A stretch of 64,000 bases of DNA from Polysphondylium violaceum (GCA_000277445.1 AJWJ01000052.1:1-64000); one strand, 5' to 3'. Positions 23,379 through 35,215 are shown, numbered from the stretch's first letter. Numbers and translations are program-made. The notes: generated from the sequence alone by a model not told the origin.

Positions 23379-26088
23379 AAGAGTATAATTAAGATGGGGG
23401 ATAGATTAGATTTGTGTATTGTGGACTAGTGGTGGGGAGTGAGTGGTGGAATTTTTTTAAAGTAAAAGAATAGAGGGAAATGGATTTGGGTAGATAAAAA
23501 GTTTAAAATTAAACGCACGATACCACCGAGCCATCTAATTCTACTTTCACTAACTAGTGTGAGTGTGTGGTAAATGGGAGATCATACCATTGATATATTG
23601 TGTTATTTTTGGTGGTTGTTGTCCATCTTGACAAAAGATTTTTGATATATCTAATTTTTAGCTAGTTGATCAATATCACATATTTTCACAATAAAACAGA
23701 GATTAATTAATAGAAAGTTGTATCAATTTGTTAGGCAGTCATTGATGATTGTAAGTTTGGAAAGATGAGTAAAATAAACACCACCACTACCACCAACACA
23801 ACCACCACTCTATCAGATGTCAGAAATTCTATGTTTGAATTAAAAAACCTACAGCTACTGTTCTTTGGTGTAGTAGTTTGTTTACTTTTTTTAGAAATTG
23901 AAAGAAAAAATACAAAAAAATAGATTTATTATTTTAAAAATGAAAATGATAATGATGAAAAGTAGAATTAAATAATAGGAACACGTGGGGTGGTAAATAA
24001 TCAAATTGAAAAAGAATTATTTGGAAAATAGTTTTTTTTTTTGACATGTGTTGTTTTATTTAACAATAAATGGTGAGTGTTTAGTCCCCCACCACCCCAT
24101 AAAACAATCTCTGAAATATATGAAACAACATAAACTCGAATCCAATGAATAAGTGTAAAACAATATAAACAATAGATTTGATCATCAAAATCATCACCCC
24201 ACAACATCATTCAATAACGTTATGATGATTGGTGGGAATATTAATAATAGATGGGAATTGGGGTGAAATTGATTAGATTATTTCAAACTAACCTTTGCAA
24301 TTTTTAGTTTTTTTTTTTTGTTTGGTTTTTTTAAAATGCAAAACTTGGATTTTCAGTTTAATGATATGTTTCTGAAAATCATGATTTAATTTTACACTTT
24401 CTGATATGACCCCCCACAACTATAACAAGATAAACAATTATAATGATTTGGCTACCTCTACTCACCTTTTTTAGACTGGTCATAAAATAGTTGAATACCG
24501 ATAATTATATTAATATTAAAAACACAACACTAATATATACAAAAACAAAAAAAAGAACAAATAGAAGAATATGTTTAAATAATACAAAAAAATAAATTCA
24601 AAAATACCAATACAACTAAAAAGGAATAGATAAACAAATTCTTCTAAATACTAAAATATTAATTAATTTAATATAATCAGTTATTATTGTATTGTTTTAG
24701 GTAGTGGTTAACTTATCGTCATTATCATAATCACATAATAATCGATGGCAACAAAACCATCATTAATTATTACAAATTATGTTGTCGTTGTGGTTCTCTT
24801 CCTCTGTTTAAATGATAATATTAATAATGTTAAAAACGACGCACCACACATACCACTACCTCCAAAACACCCTCTACACTTCCACCACTACTAATAATAC
24901 TTAAGAGTGAGTGTGAGTGTGCTTTTACTCTGAGTTTTAAAACCATCAGAATAGATGTAAAATGTTTTTCCAGTTTAGATTGGATTATTAATTTAAAAGG
25001 AATGATGATTTTTGTTTGAAAAATATATGATTAATAGGTGTGAATGGTGTATGAAGAATGTTTTTAGAATGGAAAATAAAGGTCATATTAGGGTGATATA
25101 AATTTTAAAACATATGGAAGAAGGGGATTAGATTGGGGGAGGGTGAAAAAAAAAAAACAAAAAAATAAAAATTATCCAACCATTACTAATTGAAGAGAAA
25201 TGGCTTTGTTTTTTCAAATTGATTTTAAATTTAAAATGTGATCAATAGATGAATATATCATATCTTAACGACTATTTTTTGCTGTTGAAATTGGTGTGAG
25301 GTTATTTACTCTCTATCACCTTAATTATTTTAAAAAAAGACACCTACTATACACTATTGTTTTAGTTTAAATTATGTTGATAGAATTGTGTTTATATTAT
25401 TAAATTTTTGATTGATTGATTATTATAGAGATTGTTATTATTTGATCAAATTTATAAATTTTAAATGACATTGGTTTGTTTTAGATTAGATAATAATTTA
25501 TCTAATAGATGTCCACTTTTAGATTTTATAAAAAATTATTCTAAAAATTAAAAAAAAAAAAGAAAAAAAAAAAAAAAAGGAAGAAAATTACCAAAAAAAA
25601 AGAAATTATGTCCTAAAATTAACAAATGTGTCCAAAAAAAATCAAATTAAAAGTCCAAACCAATAGGGATTTTTTCCTCTTTGGAAAGATAAAAAAAACA
25701 AATTTAAAATATATTTGACCATATGATCGTTCATTCTCCTCTATCCATCTCTTGTTTCTATGATCGCCCAATAGAAGGGATCGAAAATAATTCCCCAAAA
25801 ATCGAAAAACAAAAAAAATTAATTGGGTATCAATCAATGTACTTTTTTATTGTTACAAAAATCAATGCTACTCCAAGAGAGGATTGGCAAAGATTGAATA
25901 CTAAATATAGAGTGGTGGTGAGTGGGACTGTAAAAGTGGTGACTCACGTGTGATTCTAAAAAAAAAAAACTAAATTTAGTTTCCAATTCCAATAATAGGA
26001 AGAAATCAATCCAATCTTAACAATATTGGATTGTGTTTTGGGAACAAAAGAAAAAGAGGGAGTTTAATCATTTTAGAAATATTACACC

Positions 26089-27794
26089 TTATAATTTTAT
26101 TCTTATTTTTGACAATGGAATAAATTTTTTCTTTACATCTGTTGTTGTTCCAGGGTTGGAAGTTATTGTTGTTGTTGTAGATTTTGGTGTTGATGCTGTT
26201 GGATAATAATTTGTAGAGCTATTAAAAGTATTTTTAGATGGTGTATCCTCAACAATATTAGACTTGGTTTGATAAATAATGTTGATTTTAATATTTGTTA
26301 GTAAAAATACATTTTAATATCAAAATTGAAAGGTAATTATATATAATTGTGTATGTGTATCTATGTGAATGTGTGGACAATACAATAGTATAGAATGAAT
26401 GATATGTCTTATCCGTATCTGTCCTATTTTTGAATCTTTGCAAGATAGGTCAAAAGAAGATAAGTTGTGAAAGAAACATCTCAATCACCGACCAAAGGTT
26501 GATAGATTCCCACTACTTCGTGGTGAAGTGGTACACTAACGGCTCATTTGGTTGTGAGACAATGGTCTTTCACGATTTGATATAGGGTAGGAAACGAGGA
26601 GATTAAAAATATTGTTTTCTTTAACCTCACAGATATTACCCATATTTGTATACGACACCGACTTTTATGAAAGAGTAAGTCGTAGTAAAATAACAAAGAT
26701 AAATGACAATATCTATGTGTAAAATTATGACTACTATATTTGGCCAACATAAAACTATAAACACACACACACAACTACAAAATAGATCTAAAACAACACA
26801 TACACCCTCATCCTCATACACAGATGAAATTCATCTTAATTTTTTCACAAAACTGTTTTGAGTGTTCATTATTCACACACAAAGAACGAATAAGATGAAT
26901 GAATGAATGAATGATGATTAATCAATATACATACCAAATTATCATCGAATTGCTCTTCCTCCACAGGAACTCCAAGATAATTATCCATTTTCAAATCATC
27001 GATTGTATTCTAAAGGTGTTGTTTAAATTATTTTAAAAGAATGTTAATATATATATCTTTGAGCCAAAATCCTATGAATAGTTTAAATGTGTGTACTTAC
27101 TCTAATAATTTTAGATTTTGATAAATATTCTACTTTAAGAATTGAATCTTCAAGAGATAGAGAGGGAACAATATCTTTACTCCAAGATCCAAAAATATCA
27201 AATAAGCTTTCTAGATTGCTCTATTTAATTGTAAGTAAGTATGATTAATATATGTTATCATAAACCAACATATGCATATGATATAAAGTAGTAGTATTAT
27301 TATTTACCTTGTTTACATTAATCGCATTCTTTATACTATCATTATTATTTATATCTAAATTTGCAATGGTAAAGGAGCGAGACTTCCAAGCTCTATATAA
27401 TTTTAATAAACCCTTGTTTCTATCACTAAGATGATCTATTTTAATGGTTCTAAATATTTTCTTTTTTGCTGATGAATCAATTTTGAAATTTTGTTGTTTT
27501 TGTTCATCTTTGACTGTTGATTTATCTTGATCTCTTTCTCCTTCTTGGCCTTCTTCATCACTACCATCATAATCATAATGAATTGCACCATCATCATCAC
27601 TATAAGAGGATGTTCTTTTTCTATCTAATAATCTTTCAAACCTCTTGTTTGCACTACTGGGTGATAGATTTGAATCATACTTTATATCATCATTCTCTTG
27701 ATCACTTTCATTATCAATTTGAGATAAAGCTACAGCTTTAGCTTTTCTAATTCTTTTCTTTTTTAATGGTGATGGTGAACCAATACTTTTCTTT

Positions 27795-27825
<31 letters not shown>

Positions 27826-28090
27826 GTTCCTCTTCTGATGGGATATTTTTAACAGGTGATTTACTATTTACAATTGTTTCTTTATCATTATCATCATCGT
27901 CAGAGTCATCCAAGACTTTGGCTTTCTTTGACTTTCGTAATCTTTTCTTGGTTATATTTGGTTTTTCAAAACTATTATCATTATTATTTAAACTATTATC
28001 TAAACTACTATTGTGTTGGTCAAAGCTATCGTCATTCTTTTTTTTTACTCTTTTTTTATTTCTATTAATTATAGGTGATTCTTCATCCAT
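26089..28090 (-). CDS. Tipin/Swi3/Csm3-family replication fork protection protein
   Basis: Tipin pairs with Timeless to stabilise stalled replication forks and support checkpoint signalling. Exons: 28090-27308, 27220-27101, 27009-26935, 26262-26089; all joins are phase 0 and keep frame. Product 383 residues. The first 200 residues are charged, disordered and nuclear-signal-like (KKRVKKK, KKRLRKSKK, KKKRIRKAK). Residues about 215-315 match the Swi3 domain pattern: HLSDRNKGLLKLYRAW, then SNLESLFDIFGSWSKDIVP and EDSILKVEYLSKSKIIRN, i.e. the GL..L helix and the L..L...Y/W.....P....D.I..VE.L..... block. The tail is Ser/Thr-rich. The last intron (26263-26934) is about 670 bases, far longer than others here. 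An E2F-like site lies 87 bases upstream of the start. The family call is by motif reading, without a profile score. Confidence 0.75.
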
Positions 28091-28176
28091 CTCTTTCTTA
28101 TCATCTAAAGAGAGGAGTCAATCAAAAAAACAAGTTTATTATTTTTTAGACAAAAAAAAAAAAAATTTCAAAAAAA

Positions 28177-28185
28177 GCGCGGGAA
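28177..28185 (-). promoter_or_regulatory. E2F-like site upstream of Tipin gene
   Basis: Reads TTCCCGCGC on the gene's strand, a near-exact match to the E2F/DP consensus TTTSSCGC. It sits 87-95 bases before the ATG of a predicted replication-fork protein, a typical E2F target class. Confidence 0.55.
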
Positions 28186-28219
28186 CCCATATTTTTGAAA
28201 ATACGTGTCCAAATGAAAA

Positions 28220-28241
28220 AAATTAGTGGCGCCACTAATTT
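28220..28241. promoter_or_regulatory. 22-base perfect palindrome
   Basis: Two 11-base arms AAATTAGTGGC and its exact complement meet without spacer (centre GGCGCC). It is flanked by A and T runs and lies 130-151 bases upstream of the Tipin ATG. Dyad-symmetric protein site or extrudable hairpin; the centre is E2F-like but not a consensus. Confidence 0.6.
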
Positions 28242-28705
28242 GTTTTTTTTTGTGTGAGTCTCCATCTCCGAAGTTATCATTTGATGATGATTTATAAAGG
28301 GCTTGGAAAAGGGTTGACATTTAACTGAGCTCCATGCCTATGTTATGGCTATGATATCCTTTTTTTTTTATCAACAATAAAGATTGTTTTACTATGGATG
28401 TGATAATAAATATCAGCTCCATTAAAAAAAATGGTTTCCAATTATTGTTTTAAATTCGGATCAGATCGGAAACAATTAATCATAGAGGCATAGATATAAG
28501 TTTGGAAGTAAGAATAATACTTTTATTTATTTTGGAGTGAGGAGTCAATCTTCACAAAGATTGGCTAATCAATGAAATTAAATCGGGTACATATTCTCCA
28601 TCTAAAAGATTGACCCAGTCACCATCACATTTTTTCTGTATTTACACTCTTAAGAGAAACCAACTGCTTCACCCCATCACAAGAATCTTCACTATCACAA
28701 ACCCA

Positions 28706-28924
28706 CTAAAAAAGTAACACCTCTGAGGATGTAGACTTTTTGGGAGTTTTTAGCGACAATTCGTGGTCACCGATTTTGTCTGCATGACCAGGACATCTGG
28801 CCTTTCTAGATTCCTTACCATCGAGATTGTTGAGTGATGAGGACACTTCCGCTACATGCTTTGGCAATTCTTTTGAATCCTCTTTTTTGCAACAAGAACT
28901 GCCATAGCACCATCGTTGAGACAT
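28706..28924 (-). CDS. Small uncertain ORF, Lys/Ser/Cys-rich
   Basis: 72 codons starting MSQRWCYGSSCCKKED. Composition is much less AT-biased than surrounding non-coding DNA, with normal amino-acid variety, yet no domain is recognised. Readings on the plus strand in this stretch are also protein-like, so the strand is doubtful. It could be a small gene, a decayed exon, or GC-rich non-coding DNA. Confidence 0.25.
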   Translation of the reverse strand: MSQRWCYGSSCCKKEDSKELPKHVAEVSSSLNNLDGKESRKARCPGHADKIGDHELSLKTPKKSTSSEVLLF

Positions 28925-29062
28925 AGATCATCCTACACTATTGGTCAAGATGACATTGCCACCCGATTTTATGATCAATTGGAAATACATATCCAAATTT
29001 TAAAGATTTCCTTCAACTATCTCCAAATTAAATTTAATTAGATTTAATGATAATAAATAGTC

Positions 29063-31103
29063 TTAGTTTTTATTTTTTGATCTTCTAGTTAGAGATTTTT
29101 TCACAGTTATAATTGTTGGAACAGTTGGTACTGCTGGTGTAGGTGCGGGAGTTTGTTCTTCTGATATTTTAGGAATACTACCAGCAACTGGAAGATTAGT
29201 GAAATTAGAATTGATTTCCGTGAAATCAAGATCTAGACTATTATCGTTATTATTGTTTTTCATTGATTTACTAATAATATTACTTATATTATTAATATTT
29301 GTAGAAACATTTTCATTGACATTTGATTTCATTTGATCGATGTTATTATTAACTCTTTCAAAATTGTTTTTGCTTTCAATGGATTGGACAGTGAGTTGAG
29401 TTTTTAGATCTTCAATCTTTAACAAGATATTTTCTTCAAAGGTTTCAATCTTTTTCTCAACATTGAATATTTTTGTTGACATGGCATCAATTGGATAAAG
29501 CTTTTTCATAAAAGATCCACCGACATGTGGTACTCCATTTTTATCAGCATTGTTGTTATTTTTATCAGCATTATTGTTGGCATTAAAATCATCAATCTTT
29601 TTAATATTTTCCAAAAGTTTGTTGATCTTTTCATTTTGATTGCTATTATTTTCAAAGATGGTTTGATTTTGGCTGACACTGTTGTTCTTTAATATTTTGA
29701 CTTCTGATAGTAATTGATCCAATTTATAATTTAGATTCATGGTTGTCTCTTGTTGTGAACTGTCCATGTTTCTAACATCATTCCGTAGAATAGATATATC
29801 AGACTTGAAAGATGTCATCGAGGATTGAACATTTTCAATTAAATTTGAGAAATTTTCAACGATAACATTTTGATTGGATTCAAGTGTACATATTCTTCTG
29901 GTGATATCATCATTGATCTTTTTATCAAGAGTCGAAAAACGTTTATCCATTTCTGCCTCTGATTTCTTCCAAAGATAATCATGTTTACCCAATACGTCTT
30001 TTTTCAATCCATAGACTTCAACCTTTAATGCTTCAAATTCCTTTTTCTTTAACTCTTGACCATTGGATACCTTTTGTGAATTATCTCTCTTTTGAATTTC
30101 ATGTAAAACATTGTATAATCCTCTGGTAAAGTTTTCTTTTAATGCTTTAATTTCATTTAACAAATATTCATCTGTTGTAGTCGATGTTGAAGGTAATGAT
30201 GATGTGGTTGTAGTAGTGCTGGTAGGAGTTGGTTGTGGTGATGAGGAGAATAAAGCTGTTGTATTTGTTATTGCGGTTGGTATATGGTGTTCATTTTCAT
30301 TTTCTTTATCATTCTCATTTATATCCTCTTGTTGTTGTTGTTGGTGATCTGTTTTTTCATTTTCTTGTTGTTCGGTTATTTGGTTATCATTCAATTCCTT
30401 TTCAATTGGTTTCTCTTCAACCTCCATATCATTTTCATTTCTACTTTGATCTAGTTTTTCTTTATCATTTTCATCAACTGCCATAGATGAGCTCATGATT
30501 TCTAAACCCCCATGTTCTTTGTTATTTGATGATGATGATGATGATAATGAATCTTTGGATATGTCCTTTTCATTGACAATATTAGAATTTGCGATGGTTG
30601 TATTGGGAGAAGTAACATTAGCAACAGGAATAGTACTATGAGAGGTAGACAAATTATTAGAGTTGGTAGATGTAGCTGTATCTGACTCTGTTATTGAATC
30701 CAATTTAGAATTCATTGATGCTCTATTATTGTCATTGTATTCCTCTGCAACAAAATTGTTTTTGTTACTACTACTATTGTTGTTGTTACTATTTGTACTA
30801 CCATTATTATTGTCGTTGGTCTTTTCAGTTTGAAAATCATTTATACTGTTGGCACTAAAAGATGATTGACGAGAAATACTACTAGTATTAGTATCTTGGT
30901 AATAATCGGAGACATTACTATTTGATCTACTTAATGAATAGTTATTGTTATTGTTATTGTTGTTATTATCATTCATAGAAGATGTCGAGTTATTAAATCT
31001 CTTGTTAGATGGTGACCTTGATCTAGATCTTGACCTTGTATTACTACGATGGTTATTATTATTGCTATTGCTATTGCTATTGCTACTAATATTATTATGA
31101 TTA

Positions 31104-31199
<96 letters not shown>

Positions 31200-32442
31200 T
31201 TCTTATTGTTATTACTATATTTAGGAGAAGAAAAGCTTGAATCATTATCAAAATCATAATGATTTTGAGGTTGATCTGGATTGGGGGAATTAAAAAAGAC
31301 AGCAGTTGCACCTGAACTGTATTTCTTGTAACTCTGTGCGGTTGGACTAGTCACTACACTATTATTATAAGATTTTCTATTGTTATTGTTATTGCTATTA
31401 CTATTATAACCAGATGATCTTCTATTATTATTGTTATTATTATTATTATTATGATTATTATTATTATAACTTTTTTCAAGTGAATCACTTCTATAATTAT
31501 TATTATTATTATTATTATTATTTGAACTACTTTTATTATCATCCCATCTTCTGTCATCCCTATCTCTTCTATCTCTATCTTTTGGACTATAACTTCTAGA
31601 CCTACTTCTAGAATATTTACGTTTATGATTTCTACCTCCACTATTACGATTTGAAGGTGATCTAGATCCTTTAATTGAAAAAAAAAAAGTTATATTAATA
31701 TATGGATAGATAAATGAATGAATCAATAATATAATAAATATTTACTTGAACGATCATAATTAATATTAGATTTAGAACCAGGTAAATCAGAATAATTTAC
31801 AATTAAAGTAGAACCATTTAAATTATAATTATTAAACCTATCAATTGCTTTGTCAGCATCTTCTTGGAGAGAATATTCTATAAAACCATATTCTTTTTTA
31901 AAATGAGTGTTACTAATTGGCCCAATCTCTGAAAACAATGTCACTAGAGTAACAATTGGCGTTTCATTAAATCCTCTAATATATAATCTAGTATTTTTAG
32001 GTGGACTATAACCTTTATTATTGATATTGTTATTGTTATTACTACTGATACTGTTACTACCATTAATACTACCATTATTATAGCTATAACTAAAGCTATT
32101 ATTATTATGACTATTGTTGTTGTTGTTGTTGTTGTTATTATTGTTGTTATTGTTGTTATTATTTTTAAAATTATCTTGACTATGCTCTACTATGAGTTTT
32201 TTACCAAGAAACATAGTGCCGTCGAGATCTTGTATTGCATAATCAACGTTGTCATATGATGGATACTCGATATATGCATAGTGGCCTTTACTCGCACCGG
32301 AATTACGTATATAATGTTTTTGGATTTTGCCAAATTTACCAAACAATTCATATATCTCTGAATCTGATAAATTACCAGGTACTCCATAGGCCAGCAAACC
32401 ATAGCTGTATCGATTTGACGACGACAATGTTGATGATGACAT
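29063..32442 (-). CDS. Two-RRM, SR- and Asn-rich coiled-coil RNA-binding protein
   Basis: Exons 32442-31746 and 31668-29063; intron GTAAAT..TTAAAG, join NYDRS-RSRSPSNRN. Product 1100 residues. RRM1 at about 10-90 (YGLLAYGVPGNLSDSEIYEL; GHYAYIEY as RNP1-like), poly-Asn linker, RRM2 at about 150-225 (TRLYIRGFNETPIVTLVTLF; EYGFIEYS). Then an RS stretch (RKYSRSRSRSYSPKDRDRRD), long Asn/Ser runs including one of more than 30 Asn, an acidic/Gln-rich region, and from about 700 to 1000 heptad-rich coiled coil. RRM plus RS domains point to pre-mRNA splicing or mRNP assembly in the nucleus (inference). An upstream in-frame start exists at 32502 but gives a poly-Ile/Asn leader, so ATG 32442 (MSSSTLSSSN) is preferred. 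Confidence 0.87.
31104..31198 (-). repeat. (AAT)n run coding poly-Asn
   Basis: Nearly uninterrupted ATT on the plus strand, read as AAT codons on the gene strand, coding over 30 Asn residues. Such tracts are common in dictyostelid genomes and are length-variable. Confidence 0.9.
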
Positions 32443-32952
32443 GACGATGATGATGTTAATGATGTTGTTGTTGATGTAAAAAAGAAGAATGACACTAATC
32501 AAGAATCAAGTGTCAGTTGACATACACACAAAACAACAATAACAATAATACACCGAATGAAAAAAACTTAACAAAAAAAAAAAAGTTAAAAATTTGTTGA
32601 GATCACGTGATTTTTTGAATATTATTATATGAAAGTCGACGAATTCACGCCGTTAGGGAAACTGCCCAAAATAGATCCATATTCAATATAATAGTCTTAT
32701 TAACTTTTTTCTGGAAAAGAAAGGTTTATTGGTTTATCGAGAGAATTGGTGTTGGATAATACAAAATTGTGGTATGGTTTGCAAAGAGGTACCAAGTATC
32801 TATGTTTATTGTCCCATTTCAGACTGTCTGAAGATTTCTTTTTCAACAGAGATATTATGACATTTAAATAGTAGAGCAAGTATATTTAGATTTAGTCCAA
32901 AACCAAAAAGTATTTAGTCGATCCTTTTACTCTCAATTTCTTTATGGAATAA
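32443..32952. other. Intergenic, upstream of RRM gene
   Basis: Holds the RRM gene promoter: an A-rich tract (about 32569-32585), a CACGTG palindrome at 32602-32611, and a less AT-rich stretch near 32635-32670. The reductase gene ends at 32953. No further gene seen. Confidence 0.55.
32602..32611. promoter_or_regulatory. CACGTG palindrome
   Basis: ATCACGTGAT, a perfect 10-base palindrome containing the E-box core CACGTG, about 160 bases upstream of the RRM gene ATG. It is a typical binding site for bHLH or bZIP factors; no factor is identified here. Confidence 0.4.
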
Positions 32953-34003
32953 TCATAAACTAATTAGTTTATTACAAACGAGATGATCGACCATATCTTT
33001 TGCACTTTGTTCAATTGATATGAATTCTAATCCAAGTTGATCCTTTACCTTACTATTATCCAATCTCCATACTTTATTAACTTGAGGTGGATTTAAATTG
33101 ATATTGAATTCTATAAAGTAAAAATAATATATTAGAATGTATATACAGATATTATTAGATATATAAATATTTACTATAATTTGGACATTGATCTTGAAAT
33201 ATTTTTGGAAACTCTGGCCATGAAACTGTTCTTTGGCAAATCCAATATCTTTGATTATTTGATTTATCACTTTCCATTGATAAAACATGAGCCTTGGCAA
33301 CATCTCTTACATCGGCCATACCGACCATGGTTGGAAATGGCATTTGTGCTTGGGTTATTAATCTTATGACAAGATTTTGAGATGTATTTAAAATTGGTGA
33401 AAGAGCAGGACCAATGGTGAAACCTGGATTAATAACAGAGAGTTCAAATTGATTACCAGTAGAATTGTTTTTATTTTCCTCATGAAATTGCCATGCTGCC
33501 TTCTCTGCTTGCACTTTACTGTAAAAATATGGGTTCAGGGTCAAAGATGAAACTGTATTCCAATCAGATTCAGAGTACTCTTCTTTTTCAACACCAGTGG
33601 GTGATGAAGAATCAATGATTGCGCCACCACTTGATGTGACAACAACTCTACGAATGGATGTTGTTTTGGATGCAGCCTCCAACACAGACAATGTGCCTTG
33701 AACTGCTGGTTTAAGTAAATCATTTTCAGGATCAGCTGTAGTGTGAATATAAGGTGTAGCAGTATGAATCACAGCATAACATCCATCAAATATAGCATTA
33801 AAGTCTGCTTCAAGTAAATCTGCTTTAACCAAACTCAAAGCATCACTTGTGGCAAACTCTTTTAAAAATTGGACCCTTTCACTATTTGGGTCTCTGACAC
33901 ATGCCCTAACTTTATAACCCTTTTCCAACAACTGTTTAACAATATGGGCTCCGATATACCCACTTGCACCAGTTACAACAACCACTTTATCACTATTATT
34001 CAT
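32953..34003 (-). CDS. NAD(P)-dependent reductase, dihydroflavonol-reductase-like SDR
   Basis: Extended short-chain dehydrogenases of this branch reduce carbonyls with NADPH. Exons 34003-33175 and 33110-32953; intron GTAAAT..TTTATAG, join CPNYK-FNINLNPP. Product 328 residues, normal for the family. Seen: Rossmann motif VVVTGASGYIGAHIVKQLL, the VRACVRDP NADP-preferring turn, DLLEADFNAIFDGCYAVIHTATP, the catalytic Ser region VVVTSSGGAI, and YxxxK in PYFYSKVQAEKAAW. It resembles the dihydroflavonol-4-reductase/cinnamoyl-CoA reductase/Gre2 group; the substrate is unknown. An in-frame upstream start reaches 34120 but yields a Lys/Phe-rich leader across the shared promoter, so ATG 34003 is chosen. 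Head-to-head with the HAD phosphatase, 122 bases apart. Confidence 0.9.
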
Positions 34004-34125
34004 TGTATTCTTTATTGCCTTTCTCCTAATTGGGAAAATTAAATAGAATTTTTTTGAAAAAAAAAAATCAAAGCCTCTGATTTGGCCCTTCTTTTTTTTC
34101 ATATCATCCTTCGACGACAATCAAC
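34004..34125. promoter_or_regulatory. Compact bidirectional promoter
   Basis: Only 122 bases separate the reductase ATG (minus) from the phosphatase ATG (plus). A/T-tracts lie in the middle. Both transcripts must start here, so the two genes may be co-regulated. Confidence 0.6.
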
Positions 34126-35156
34126 ATGGAAAAGACTACACACGTTACATCAGAATTAAATATTAATAATATAAAGTCATTTTTAGAAGATATCGAATCA
34201 TTTATATTTGATTGTGATGGAGTACTTTGGAGAGCAGATGAAGCAGTAGAAAACGCTGCACAAACCATAGCATTCCTCAGAGAACAAGGAAAAAAGGTTA
34301 TATTTCTCACAAACAATTCAACAAAAACGAGAAATGATTTCTTACATAAAATCAAATCATTTGGTATCGATTGCAACATAGATGAAGTCTTCTCTTCATC
34401 CTATGGTGCCCAAGTGTATCTCAGTAAAATAAACTTTCAACAAAAGTTATTTATGATAGGTGAAAAAGGTTTAGAAGAAGAACTTAGACCATTAGGTCTT
34501 GAGATTATTAAAAATGTAACGTTTTATCGACTATAGTTTATATCAACGACTTCATTATATTAATATACATATACATTATACAGTTTGAAAAAACAAATGA
34601 TGGTATTGATAATGTTCAACATATTGAGCCTGATCATAGTGTAAGTTGGTGAACTATGTACTCTAATCATACTCTACTAATCATCATATTATGTCAATAG
34701 ATTGGAGCAGTTATAATTGGAATGGATACATCATATACCTATCAAAAAGGAGTGTATGCACATAAGCTATTGGCAGAGAATCCAAATATTTTATTTATTG
34801 CCACCAATACAGATCCATCGTATCCTGTAAAGAATGGAAAGAGTTTACCAGGTGCAGGCAGTATAGTCACCATGATAGCAACCTCTACTGGTAGAAAACC
34901 AAATGCCATTATGGGTAAACCCGAACAATTACTATTGGATTTAATTTTAGAGAGTCATAGTTTAAATAGAGCCAAAACATGTGTCGTCGGTGATAGAATG
35001 GACACTGATATCTTATTTGGTGTGCGTGGCAACACCAAAACCCTCCTCGTCTACACTGGTGTCACAAAAAAAGAAGAATTACCATCCTTTGAATACCAGC
35101 CTCAATACGACACTCGTACCATTGGCGATCTCTTTACTTTGTTTCAAAAACTATAA
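34126..35156 (+). CDS. HAD-family 2-phosphoglycolate / p-nitrophenyl phosphatase
   Basis: Exons 34126-34515, 34584-34640, 34701-35156; introns GTAACG..ATACAG and GTAAGT..CAATAG, joins IIKN-FEKTN and PDHS-IGAVII. Product 300 residues, usual for the PGP/PDXP (NagD-type, cap C2) class. Seen: motif I FIFDCDGVLW with nucleophile and acid Asp, motif II FLTNNSTK, the cap domain, motif III lysine in IMGKPEQ, and motif IV GDRMDTDILFG. These enzymes clear 2-phosphoglycolate or pyridoxal phosphate and other small phosphoesters in the cytosol. Which substrate applies cannot be told. Its start faces the reductase start across 122 bases. The neurochondrin gene converges on it with only about 60 bases between stops. 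Confidence 0.93.
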
Positions 35157-35215
35157 TAATAACGTTGTTTATTTATTTTAATTACAATCAATGAATCAAT
35201 CACTCAATATATTTA

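Larger units (their letters stand above)
21327..26088. other. 4.8 kb gene-free region
   Basis: Between the terpene synthase start (minus) and the last exon of the Tipin-like gene (minus). No frame here has a recognisable domain; the longest (24001-24210, 25723-25953, 22581-22835) are short and low complexity. It contains alternating CA-rich (22430-22530), purine-rich, and G-rich (23340-23460) stretches, T/A runs, and CACGTG hexamers near 23980 and 25945. No tRNA-type promoter boxes were seen. It may be an extended regulatory region for the terpene synthase or hold an unrecognised non-coding RNA. Confidence 0.6.
28091..29062. other. Intergenic, upstream of Tipin gene
   Basis: Holds the Tipin promoter elements (E2F-like site, 22-base palindrome) and, at about 28540-29000, an unusually GC-rich stretch with protein-like frames on both strands but no complete gene model. 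The RRM gene ends at 29063 (minus). Confidence 0.55.

Noticed and set aside
26500-26590. tRNA-like stretch in the Tipin intron
   Set aside because: A D-arm-like segment is visible but no T-loop or paired acceptor ends could be found.
33155-34120. Longer start for the reductase (MSSKDDMKKKK..)
   Set aside because: The extra residues are Lys/Phe low complexity and would fill nearly the whole promoter shared with the phosphatase; the Rossmann fold begins just after ATG 34003.
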